From contig CALDYP010000045.1 of assembly GCA_937944445.1 (NCBI GenBank), forward strand, positions 1 to 64,000: a stretch of 64,000 bases of DNA, given 5' to 3'. Numbering within the stretch: the stretch's first letter is position 1; each line of letters begins with the position of its first letter. The position numbers and the translations under genes were made by a program. Under the pieces are notes generated by a model, which did not search any database, was not told the origin of the DNA, and saw nothing but the letters and a program-made list of their open reading frames with translations. This stretch comes from an uncultured Anaerolineae bacterium. GTDB taxonomy: Bacteria > Chloroflexota > Anaerolineae > Aggregatilineales > Phototrophicaceae. Shown one piece after another: positions 33,888 through 41,979 of the stretch.

Positions 33888-34504
33888 GCGCGAAATGGCT
33901 GCTGCGGGGCGCGTTGGCGGCAGCAGCCGGCTGGCTGCTGATCCAGCTTGGGCTGATGCTGACGGTGCACGTCTACGGCGTGACGCGCCCGCCCGTGGCC
34001 CAAGCCGACGCGCTCATCGTGCTGGGGGCGGGGGTCAACCACGACGGGCGCGCCGGCCCCGCGCTGACGCGCCGCGCCACGTTGGGGGCGGAGCTGTTCG
34101 CGCAGGGGGTCGCGCCGCGCGTCGTCTGCTCGGGCGGCCAGCCCTACAATCGCCCGACCACGGAAGCCAGCGCCTGCCGTGAGGTGCTGCTGCGCCTCAG
34201 CGTGCCCGATGCGGCCATCCTGCAAGAAGACCGCAGCCACAGCACCGAAGAGAACGCCCTCCGCACCGCCCAACTGCTGCCCAACGCGCGCGTCGTCGTC
34301 GTCAGCGACAGCTACCACCTGCTGCGCGCGGGGATCTTGTTCCGCAGTTACGGCTTTGACGTGCAGCTCGCGGGGGTCGCGCCTGAGCGCAGCGTGAGCC
34401 GCCAGAGCTACTTCAACTCGGTCACCCGTGAGGCGCTGGCGCTGCAATGGCAGTTCATCAAGGACTTGCTCGGGCTGCCCTTCACGCGCGTGACCGGCTT
34501 CTGA
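33857..34504 (+). CDS. YdcF-like (DUF218) membrane protein
   Basis: The 215-residue protein has one N-terminal transmembrane helix (about 16-38) and an outward-facing DUF218 domain: ADALIVLGAGVNHDGRAGPA, VCSGGQPYNRPTTEA, EDRSHSTEENALRTAQLL and VVVVSDSYHLLRAGILF. The family (YdcF, SanA, ElyC) is linked to envelope integrity and wall precursor metabolism, though its reaction is not settled. The ATG at 33857 overlaps the hydrolase gene by 31 bases and has no good ribosome site, so translational coupling is likely. Confidence 0.88.
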   Translation: MDHERPPQRISAKWLLRGALAAAAGWLLIQLGLMLTVHVYGVTRPPVAQADALIVLGAGVNHDGRAGPALTRRATLGAELFAQGVAPRVVCSGGQPYNRPTTEASACREVLLRLSVPDAAILQEDRSHSTEENALRTAQLLPNARVVVVSDSYHLLRAGILFRSYGFDVQLAGVAPERSVSRQSYFNSVTREALALQWQFIKDLLGLPFTRVTGF

Positions 34505-34624
34505 GCGCAGCTTGCCCGTTCGTCAGGCGTAGGGCAGCCGTGTAAACCTCATCGGCCATTATTGCCAATTCGGCATATACTGAAAATAAGTAAATCTGAT
34601 CTTCGACGACACACAGGGGGATGT

Positions 34625-37600
34625 ATGCGGCGATTTTTTGTGATGCTTCTATTCGGCTTAGCTTCGGCGCTGTCGCTGCAAGCCCAAGCCAGCCCAGCCG
34701 AACTGCTGGTGACTTCTTTCTACCCATCCAGCGAGACCGCCGTCCCAACCGACAGCCGAATCATCGTGGTGTTCAACCGCCCGGTTGTGCCGCTGTCGCT
34801 CAGCCCTGACCAAGCCAACCTGCCCAGCCCCTTGCAGATCAGGCCGACGGTGCAGGGCAAGGGGGAATGGGTCAACACCTCCATCTACCAGTTCACGCCA
34901 GAGGTCGGCTTGGCGGGCGGCGTCACCTACGAGGTGACGATCCCCGCGGGCGAGCTGACAGCGGTGGACGGCAGCACGCTCAGCGCGGCGTTCAGCGCGT
35001 CTTTCGCCGTGCAGCGCCCCTCGATCGTCTCGTTGACGCCCAGCGCGGACGAGGTCAACGTCTCACAGCGCGCGCAGGTGGTCATCCGCTTCTCTGAGGC
35101 GGTCGATCGCGCCAGCGCCGAGAGCTTGACCGTCACGCCTGAGAGCGGCGCGCCGCTGGCCGGCACGTTCCGCTGGAACGAGACGAACACGGAGTTGATC
35201 TTCACCCCCGCCGAGCGCCTCGCGCTGGACACGCGCTACACCGTGGACTTCAGCCGCCAAGTGATGGCCGCTGGTGGGGGCCGCGTGAATGTTGAAGGCG
35301 TGCCCTATTCGTTCAAGACGGTTCCGCTGCCCGCCGTGCTGAGCACGTCACCGTTCGACGGGCAAACCAACGTCGAGTTGGATGAGTTCGGCAATTCGAT
35401 TAACATTCGCTTCGTCTCCAACATGAACGAGGCGAGCCTGCGCCAGCACGTTACGATTGAGCCAGCGCTGCCCAATGAAGGCTTCCGCTTCTTTAGCCCA
35501 TATCAAAACAGCTACGTGCTGAACGGGCTGACCCTCGCGCCGCGCACCCGCTACACGGTGACCGTCGGGGCGGACGCAGAAGACGCCGAGGGCAACAAGC
35601 TCGGGACGCCCTTCGTCTTCACCTTCGAGACGGGCGACGCCTCGCCGGTCATGGCCCTGCGCACGCCCGGCACAGTAGGCTTCTACAATGCTGCCCGCGG
35701 CGATTACGGCTTCTACGTGGCGTATCGCAACATCGAGGCGTTCACCGCTTCGGTCTACCGCGTGAACACGTCCGACTTCGTCCTGTTCAACACCGAGAAC
35801 CTCTACTCAGACGCCTTAGTTAGCCCTGAAGACGTGTCATCGCTCGATCTGCTCGGGGCGCGCACCTTCCTGAGCGAAGCCCCACCCAATCAATACCGCT
35901 TCCAACTGGTTGACTTGGCCGCGCTGACCGCACAAGGGAGCTGCGCGGGCGCGCCCGTCTCGCGGCTGCGCGTGGGCGACACCGCGCAGGTGATCCTGCG
36001 CGATGGGCCGGTGCGGGCGCGGCGTGAGCCGGGCGGCGAGATCGTCGACCTGCTCTACCGCGGCTACGCGCTGCGCGTGATCGGCGGGCCAGTGTGCGAG
36101 GGTGGCTTCCAATTCTGGAACGTGCTGCTGCGCGGCGACGTCAGCGCGTGGGTGGCCGAGGGCAGTGCCGAGGAGTACTTCCTCGCGCCGACCGCGCTCG
36201 CCGACGACACGACCCCGCCGCAGCTCGTCAGCGCGGAGGCGACGCCCCTCGGCCCGGGCCTGTACTACGTGGTCGTCGAAACGCCTGAATTGGCTGGCGT
36301 CGGCTGGCGTGATCTGTCGGTGCAGGCGCACATGATGATGGTCAGCACGAGCAGCCTGACGATCAAAACCGCCATCGACGAGGTCGTTGTGTGGGCGGTG
36401 GATCTCAACACAGGCGAGCCGCTGGCAAACACGCCCGTAACGCTCTACATCAGCGCGATGGAGGATCAGACCCCTACCCTACAGGCCACCCTCACCGCTC
36501 AGACGAACGCCGAGGGCGTCGCCACCTTTGACATCCCGCGCGACCAGCTGATGCGCAGCCGCTATGTTGCTGTGGTCGAGACTGCTGAGCACTTCGGCGT
36601 TGTGAGCAGCAGCATGAGCGACGGGATCGAACCCTACTTTTTCGGCCTGCGCGCGGATTACTTCCAAGACTACTACCGCATGCACCTCTTCACCGATCGC
36701 CCGCTGTACCGCCCCGGGCAGGAGGTGCACTTCAAGGGCATCGTGCGCGCGCGGACGGACGTGAGTTACACGCTGCCCGAGGAGCGCAGCGCGACCGTCG
36801 TCATCCGCGACGGGAGCTACAACGAGGTGTTCCGCCAGACGTACACTCTGAACGAGTTCGGCACGCTGAACGGCACGCTCACCCTGCCCGCAGACGCCGA
36901 ACTCGGCGAATACTACGCTGAAATCTCGGTGCTGTCGCCGTTCCGCGATTACCCGGAGCAATACTACACGATGTTCTCCGTCGCGGAGTTCCGCACGCCG
37001 GAGTTCTCAGTGGCAGGCCAAGCTGCTCAACCGGAGGTCGTGCAGGGTGACGCGGTCAACGTGACCTTCAACGCGGAATACTTCTTCGGCGGCCCCGTCA
37101 GCGGCGCGCAGGTGGAGTACACCGTGACACAGCGGCCCTACCTCTTCAACTACACCGGCCCTGATTCCTACAGCTTCACCTACTACGATTACTACCGAGG
37201 GCTGCCCTTTGACGACGGCTTCGGCAGCGTGATCAACTCGGGCACGCTGACCGCTGACAGCGCAGGCAGCGCCACGGTGACGCTGCCGACGTCCCTGCCC
37301 GACGACGGGCGCAGCGCACGTTGGATCGTCGAAGCGGCCTTCCGCGATGAGAGCGGCCAGACGATCAGCAGCCGCGTGCCGGTGGTCGTCCACGTGGCGG
37401 AGGCTTACGTCGGCGTGCGCCCCGAGCGCTACGTCTACGCCGCTGGCGAGGAAGTCACGCTCAACTTGATCGCCGTCGATTGGCAGAGCACCCCGCTGGC
37501 GCGGCAGAACATCGACGTGCGCATCAGCCGCGTCGAGTGGCGCAGCGTGCAAGAGCTGGGGCCAGATGGCCGCACTGTCTTTAACTCCATGCCGGAGTAT

Positions 37601-40570
37601 GTGACCGTTGAGCAGGAACGCTTCATCCCTACCGGCCCCGACGGGCGAACGACCTACGCCTTCCGCCCCGACGAGGCGGGCATGTACATGGTGACAGCCA
37701 CCACGCGCGACGCTGAAGGGCGCGAACACACCACCAACGACTACTTCTGGGTGGGCGGCGGCAGCCTCAGCATGCGCGAGACGAACAGCAAGCGCATCGA
37801 CCTGATCGCGGATCGGACGGACTACCTCATCGGCGACACCGCGCAGATCCTCATCACGTCGCCCTTCCCCGGCGAGGTGGAGGCGCTTGTGACGGTCGAA
37901 CGCGGGCGCACTCTGCGCTATGAGCGCGTGCGCTTTGCGGGCAGCCTGCTCTATGACCTGCCCATCGAGGCCGACTACTCGCCCAACGTGTTCGTGAGCG
38001 TGGTGCTGGTCAGCCCTGCGGCCAACAACGAGGATCAAATTGCTGATTTCCGCGTGGGCTACGTCGGCCTCAACGTGGAGCGCACCCGCCGCGAGATCAC
38101 CCTTACGGTGGAACGCACCATCGACAACCGCCCGGCTGAGACCGCCCTGCCCGCGCAAACCGTGCGCTACACCATCACCGCAACCGACTACCTCGGCAAC
38201 CCGGTGCAAGCCGAGATCAGCGCGCAGATGATCGATGAGGCGGTGCTCTCGCTCATCCCTGACGCGACCGAGCCGCTATTGGATCGCTTCTTCGGCCCAC
38301 AGGCGATCAGCGTGCGCACAGGGACGCTGCTCATCTTCAACGGCGATGCCGCCCGTCAGGAGATCCTCGACACGTTCAAGGGCGGCGGCGGTGGCGGCGG
38401 CGGCGGGCCGCTGGGCGTCGCCGAGGTGCGCGATGAGCTGCTGGACGCGGCCTATTGGAACGCCGTCCTGCGCACCGACCGTAACGGCGTCGTCAGCTTC
38501 GACGTGAAGCTGCCCGACAACCTGACGACATGGCGGCTGACGCTGCGAGCGCTTACCCGCGGCGAGGACGGCAACCTGCTGGTGGGCGAAGCGGTCGACA
38601 CGCTGCGCAGCACCAAGCCGCTGATCGTCCGCCCGATCACGCCCCGCTTCTTCGTGACCGGCGACCGCGTGACGCTGGGCGCAGTTGTCAACAACAACAC
38701 CGACGAAGCGCTGACCGTGGACGTGCGCATCAACGCGACCGGCGTGCAGTTCGTCGATCTGGCGACGGAGACGCAGACCGTGCGCATCGCCCCGCGCGAC
38801 CGCGCCGAGGTCTCATGGGATGTCCTCATCACCGACGATCGCGCCGTCACTGCCATCTTCAGCGCGGAGAGCGCCGCGTTTGCCGACGCGACCATCTCGC
38901 CCGTCAGCGTTGACCGCGATGGCACGCTGCGCGTCTACCGCTACGAAGTGCCCGAGTTCGTCGGCACGGCGGGCACGCTGGCCACGCCCAGCCCCATCAC
39001 CGAGCGCATCGACCTGCCCGCAGATGTGACCAGCGGCACGCTCGACGTGCAGGTAGAGCCGTCGCTGGCGGCGGTCGCGCTGCGCGCAGCCGAGGTCGCC
39101 CGCCGCAGCGACGACGACTGCCTTGAGTGCGTCATCAGCAAGCTGATCGTCAACTTGGCGGCCTACAACGCGCTGAGCGCCGCCGACGCGCTGACCGCCG
39201 ATCAAGCGACCGTCATCAGCGACCAAGTGGCGCAGGCGCGCGCCCGCCTGCTCAACAGCCAGCTAGCCGACGGTGGCTGGCCGTGGACGGGCACGACCCA
39301 GAGCGACGCGCTGGTAACCGCCTACGCGCTGCTGGGGCTGACGCTGATCGACGAGTACGACGGCTCAATTGACGACGCGCCGCTGCAATCTGCCGCCAGC
39401 TTCCTCAACCGCGGCGCGCTGCCCATCAACGCGCGCCTCGAGGTGTGGGAGCTGAACCGCACTGCGTTCGAGCTGTGGGCGCTGGCGCGCAGCGGCCGGC
39501 CGAACCCATCGCGCGCGGCGAACCTCTACGAACAAGCGGCGCGGCTGCACCTTTACGCGAAGGCGCTGCTGGCGCAGACCCTCATGATGAGCGACCCACA
39601 AGACCCACGCGCGGCCCAACTCGTCAGCGAGTTGGCCAGCGCCGCCCGCTTGAGCGCCAGCGGCGCACGCTGGGAAGAGCCAACGCGCGACTTCTTTAAC
39701 TGGAACACCGACACCCGCGCCAGCGCGATGGTCGTGCAGACGCTCGTCATGGCTGACGCAGACCCCGCCCTGCTGGCGAACGGCGTGCGCGGCCTCATCA
39801 CTGCTCGCCGCGCCGACATCTGGCCGACGCTGCAAGAAACCGCGTGGGCGCTGTGGGCGCTGACCGACTACGCTGAGGCCAGCGGCGAACTGACCCCCAA
39901 CTTTACATTTGACGTCGCGCTCAACGGCGAGACGCTGCTCAGCGGGCAGGCCACCGCTCAAACCGTGGCCGACACGGTGAGCGAGCGCGTTTCCGTGAGC
40001 GAGCTGGCCAGCGGGGCGAACACGCTGGTGTTCGATCGCGCCGACGGCAATGGCGTGCTGTACTACACTGTCAACCTGCAAGCTGACCTGCCGATCACCG
40101 CATTTGAAGACTATGCCAGCGGCTTCTTCGTCGCGCGGCGTTACCTGCGCCCGGGGACGGATGAAGTCGTCCGCAGCGCCGCCGTCGGCGAGCTTGTCGA
40201 AGTGCGGATCACCGTCATCGCGCCTGACGATCAATACTTCGTGGTCGTGGAGGACTACCTGCCCGCGGGCATGGAGGCGATCAACCCGCGCTTTGAGACC
40301 AGCGCGCAGGCCGGCACAGCGCCCGAACTCAACCCGCTCGACCCGCTGGCGCGCGGCTGGGGCTGGTGGCTGTTCGACGACATCCAATTCCGGGCGCAGA
40401 AGGTCGTGATGAGCGCGTCCTACCTGCCGCGCGGCACGTATGAGTTCGTCTACACGATGCGGGCGACCGTCCCGGGCGTCTACAACGTCATCCCGACGAC
40501 CGCGCGCGAACAGTACTTCCCCGATATCTACGGGCGCAGCGCCGGGCAGATCTTCACTGTCACACGCTAA
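34625..40570 (+). CDS. Large bacterial alpha-2-macroglobulin with altered thioester motif
   Basis: The 1981-residue protein starts with a signal peptide (MRRFFVMLLFGLASALSL), AGGGGG upstream. Three Ig-like SbsA/Big_5 domains follow (about 25-340), then a bacterial SH3-like insertion (about 445-525, RLRVGDTAQVILRDGPVRAR), macroglobulin domains (MYRPGQEVHF-type sequence LYRPGQEVHFKGIVRAR near 695), the A2M domain after a poly-Gly run (about 1252-1260) with NLTTWRLTLRALTRG, and the thioester region near 1499, where CLEC stands instead of CxEQ. A terpenoid-cyclase-like alpha/alpha barrel (WPTLQETAWALWAL) and a receptor-binding-type beta domain end the protein. There is no lipobox. It would trap or sense proteases at the cell surface; the lost Gln argues against covalent trapping. 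No pbpC partner is adjacent. Confidence 0.93.
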   Translation: MRRFFVMLLFGLASALSLQAQASPAELLVTSFYPSSETAVPTDSRIIVVFNRPVVPLSLSPDQANLPSPLQIRPTVQGKGEWVNTSIYQFTPEVGLAGGVTYEVTIPAGELTAVDGSTLSAAFSASFAVQRPSIVSLTPSADEVNVSQRAQVVIRFSEAVDRASAESLTVTPESGAPLAGTFRWNETNTELIFTPAERLALDTRYTVDFSRQVMAAGGGRVNVEGVPYSFKTVPLPAVLSTSPFDGQTNVELDEFGNSINIRFVSNMNEASLRQHVTIEPALPNEGFRFFSPYQNSYVLNGLTLAPRTRYTVTVGADAEDAEGNKLGTPFVFTFETGDASPVMALRTPGTVGFYNAARGDYGFYVAYRNIEAFTASVYRVNTSDFVLFNTENLYSDALVSPEDVSSLDLLGARTFLSEAPPNQYRFQLVDLAALTAQGSCAGAPVSRLRVGDTAQVILRDGPVRARREPGGEIVDLLYRGYALRVIGGPVCEGGFQFWNVLLRGDVSAWVAEGSAEEYFLAPTALADDTTPPQLVSAEATPLGPGLYYVVVETPELAGVGWRDLSVQAHMMMVSTSSLTIKTAIDEVVVWAVDLNTGEPLANTPVTLYISAMEDQTPTLQATLTAQTNAEGVATFDIPRDQLMRSRYVAVVETAEHFGVVSSSMSDGIEPYFFGLRADYFQDYYRMHLFTDRPLYRPGQEVHFKGIVRARTDVSYTLPEERSATVVIRDGSYNEVFRQTYTLNEFGTLNGTLTLPADAELGEYYAEISVLSPFRDYPEQYYTMFSVAEFRTPEFSVAGQAAQPEVVQGDAVNVTFNAEYFFGGPVSGAQVEYTVTQRPYLFNYTGPDSYSFTYYDYYRGLPFDDGFGSVINSGTLTADSAGSATVTLPTSLPDDGRSARWIVEAAFRDESGQTISSRVPVVVHVAEAYVGVRPERYVYAAGEEVTLNLIAVDWQSTPLARQNIDVRISRVEWRSVQELGPDGRTVFNSMPEYVTVEQERFIPTGPDGRTTYAFRPDEAGMYMVTATTRDAEGREHTTNDYFWVGGGSLSMRETNSKRIDLIADRTDYLIGDTAQILITSPFPGEVEALVTVERGRTLRYERVRFAGSLLYDLPIEADYSPNVFVSVVLVSPAANNEDQIADFRVGYVGLNVERTRREITLTVERTIDNRPAETALPAQTVRYTITATDYLGNPVQAEISAQMIDEAVLSLIPDATEPLLDRFFGPQAISVRTGTLLIFNGDAARQEILDTFKGGGGGGGGGPLGVAEVRDELLDAAYWNAVLRTDRNGVVSFDVKLPDNLTTWRLTLRALTRGEDGNLLVGEAVDTLRSTKPLIVRPITPRFFVTGDRVTLGAVVNNNTDEALTVDVRINATGVQFVDLATETQTVRIAPRDRAEVSWDVLITDDRAVTAIFSAESAAFADATISPVSVDRDGTLRVYRYEVPEFVGTAGTLATPSPITERIDLPADVTSGTLDVQVEPSLAAVALRAAEVARRSDDDCLECVISKLIVNLAAYNALSAADALTADQATVISDQVAQARARLLNSQLADGGWPWTGTTQSDALVTAYALLGLTLIDEYDGSIDDAPLQSAASFLNRGALPINARLEVWELNRTAFELWALARSGRPNPSRAANLYEQAARLHLYAKALLAQTLMMSDPQDPRAAQLVSELASAARLSASGARWEEPTRDFFNWNTDTRASAMVVQTLVMADADPALLANGVRGLITARRADIWPTLQETAWALWALTDYAEASGELTPNFTFDVALNGETLLSGQATAQTVADTVSERVSVSELASGANTLVFDRADGNGVLYYTVNLQADLPITAFEDYASGFFVARRYLRPGTDEVVRSAAVGELVEVRITVIAPDDQYFVVVEDYLPAGMEAINPRFETSAQAGTAPELNPLDPLARGWGWWLFDDIQFRAQKVVMSASYLPRGTYEFVYTMRATVPGVYNVIPTTAREQYFPDIYGRSAGQIFTVTR

Positions 40571-40578
40571 CTGACCGT

Positions 40579-40643
40579 GGGGTTTGGCGTGCCAAACCCC
40601 ATACGCGGAGGGGATGAGGTAGGGGCATGGCATGCCATGCCCC
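40579..40643. repeat. Two near-adjacent perfect palindromes after the macroglobulin gene
   Basis: The first, 40579-40600, has 10-bp arms GGGGTTTGGC and GCCAAACCCC around GT. The second, 40622-40643, is a 22-bp palindrome with arms GGGGCATGGCA and TGCCATGCCCC. They start 8 bases after the stop and could act as a terminator, although no T-run follows; palindromes of this kind are often dispersed intergenic repeats. Confidence 0.7.
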
Positions 40644-40644
40644 A

Positions 40645-40735
40645 CAGCGCGCCATGCTCGTAGGGACGCGGCCTATTGGGAGCGGCGCGTATGATCGCTT
40701 ACTGCCAGCGCGCCATGCCTGTAGGGACGTGGCCT
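40645..40735. repeat. Pair of 30-bp direct repeats
   Basis: Copies at 40645-40674 and 40706-40735 both begin CAGCGCGCCATGC, contain GTAGGGACG and end GGCCT, and match at 27 of 30 bases. The second continues into an imperfect GGACG/CGTCC hairpin. Together with the palindromes they fill most of the 260-base gap. Confidence 0.7.
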
Positions 40736-40830
40736 GCTGCGTCCGCAGGGAAGTTAAGAGCCAGCCGCGCCACGTAGTTCAAACTTGTTGTATGATCTAA
40801 TTGATATTAGAGATAGCTAAGGGGATCATT

Positions 40831-41895
40831 GTGTCGCGGGAAAAACATTATGAAATGCTGTGGGACTGCCAGTTCTGCGGCACGAAAAAACTGCTTGGCA
40901 AAACGCATCGCTTTTGCCCCAACTGCGGTGCGCCGCAGAACCCCGCCTCGCGCTACTTCCCTTCAGACGCTGAAAAAGTCGCTGTGGAAGATCATGTTTT
41001 CGTCGGCGCAGACATCACCTGCCCGGCCTGCGGCCAGCTCAACGCGGCCACGTCAGAGTACTGCCAGCAGTGCGGCTCGCCGCTGGCGGGGGGTATCGTC
41101 GCGCAGACCCTCGGCCCGCAGTCGCGCGCGATGGATGAGGTCTTTGAGTCCAGCGGCTCGCGCGACGTCGTCAAGGAAAAATTCGACGCCGAGATGGAGC
41201 GCATCGGCGTGAAGAAGAAGAACACCGAACAGAAAGGCATCCCGCGCTGGCTGATCGTGGCGGCGGTCGTCGCCTTGCTTGTGATCGGCGGGGCGATCTT
41301 CCTCTTGACGCGCACGGTCGAAGCCACGGTGAACGTGGTAGGCCACGAGTGGACGCGCACCACCTACGTCCAGCAGTACAGCTCGTTTGTCGAGTCAAAC
41401 TGGTGGAACCTGCCGCCAATGGGCGATAACGTCGTGCGCGGGGCCTGCACGCGCCAGCAGCGCAGCGTGCGCCAAGTGCCCGACGGCGAGGACTGCCGCA
41501 TGATACGGATGGATCGCGGCGACGGCACGTTCAGCGAGAGCCAAGTCTGCACCACGCGCTACCGCTCTGAGCCGATTTATGACGACTGGTGCACCTTCAG
41601 CGGCTATCGCTGGGAGCCGAAACGCGAAGTCGTGGTCAAAGGCGGCCTCAACGACACGCCCGACTGGGGCAGCCCCAACCTCAACTGCGCTGATCAGCGC
41701 CGCGTGGGCTGTGAGCGGATCGACCGCCGTGAAGAGGTCTATGAGCTGCTGCTGCGCGGCCCCGAGCACAGCTACCGCTGCGCCGTAGAAACCGCGATGT
41801 GGCGCAGCGCCCGCATCGAACAAGCCTTCAAGCTGCAAGTGATGGCAATCGACAACTCACAGCCGCGCTGCGAGACGCTGGAACCCGTGAACTGA
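40831..41895 (+). CDS. Zinc-ribbon membrane protein with cysteine-rich outer domain
   Basis: The protein has 354 residues from the GTG at 40831, which has AAGGGG 6 bases upstream; an in-frame TTG at 40801 is an alternative. The N-terminus has two zinc ribbons, CQFCGTKKLLG...FCPNCGAP and CPACGQLN...CQQCGSPL, which should bind two zinc ions in the cytoplasm. After a charged linker comes one transmembrane helix (about 138-160, WLIVAAVVALLVIGGAIFLL). The outer domain of about 190 residues has many Trp/Tyr/Arg and eight cysteines, suggesting disulfides. No function can be assigned; a zinc-ribbon sensor or scaffold facing two compartments is one possibility. Confidence 0.8.
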   Translation: MSREKHYEMLWDCQFCGTKKLLGKTHRFCPNCGAPQNPASRYFPSDAEKVAVEDHVFVGADITCPACGQLNAATSEYCQQCGSPLAGGIVAQTLGPQSRAMDEVFESSGSRDVVKEKFDAEMERIGVKKKNTEQKGIPRWLIVAAVVALLVIGGAIFLLTRTVEATVNVVGHEWTRTTYVQQYSSFVESNWWNLPPMGDNVVRGACTRQQRSVRQVPDGEDCRMIRMDRGDGTFSESQVCTTRYRSEPIYDDWCTFSGYRWEPKREVVVKGGLNDTPDWGSPNLNCADQRRVGCERIDRREEVYELLLRGPEHSYRCAVETAMWRSARIEQAFKLQVMAIDNSQPRCETLEPVN

Positions 41896-41911
41896 ATCCA
41901 CAGCGGGGCGT

Positions 41912-41967
41912 GGCCTCATCCCCCAGCCCCTTCTCCATTCGAGAGAAGGGGGTTAGGAGATGGGGCC
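41912..41967. repeat. Imperfect long hairpin between convergent genes
   Basis: Inner arms CCCCTTCTC (41927-41935) and GAGAAGGGG (41943-41951) are perfect; outer arms GGCCTCATC and GATGGGGCC (41912-41920, 41959-41967) pair imperfectly. It lies between the convergent zinc-ribbon gene and nrdJ and may terminate both. The wording CCTCATCCCCCAGCCCC is typical of a dispersed intergenic repeat. Confidence 0.6.
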
Positions 41968-41979
41968 TTCAATTGCGTG

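Noticed and set aside
34505-34624. TATACT near 34575 as a macroglobulin gene promoter
   Set aside because: No acceptable -35 element lies 15-19 bases upstream, and TTGCCA at 34562 has no fitting -10 box at the right distance.
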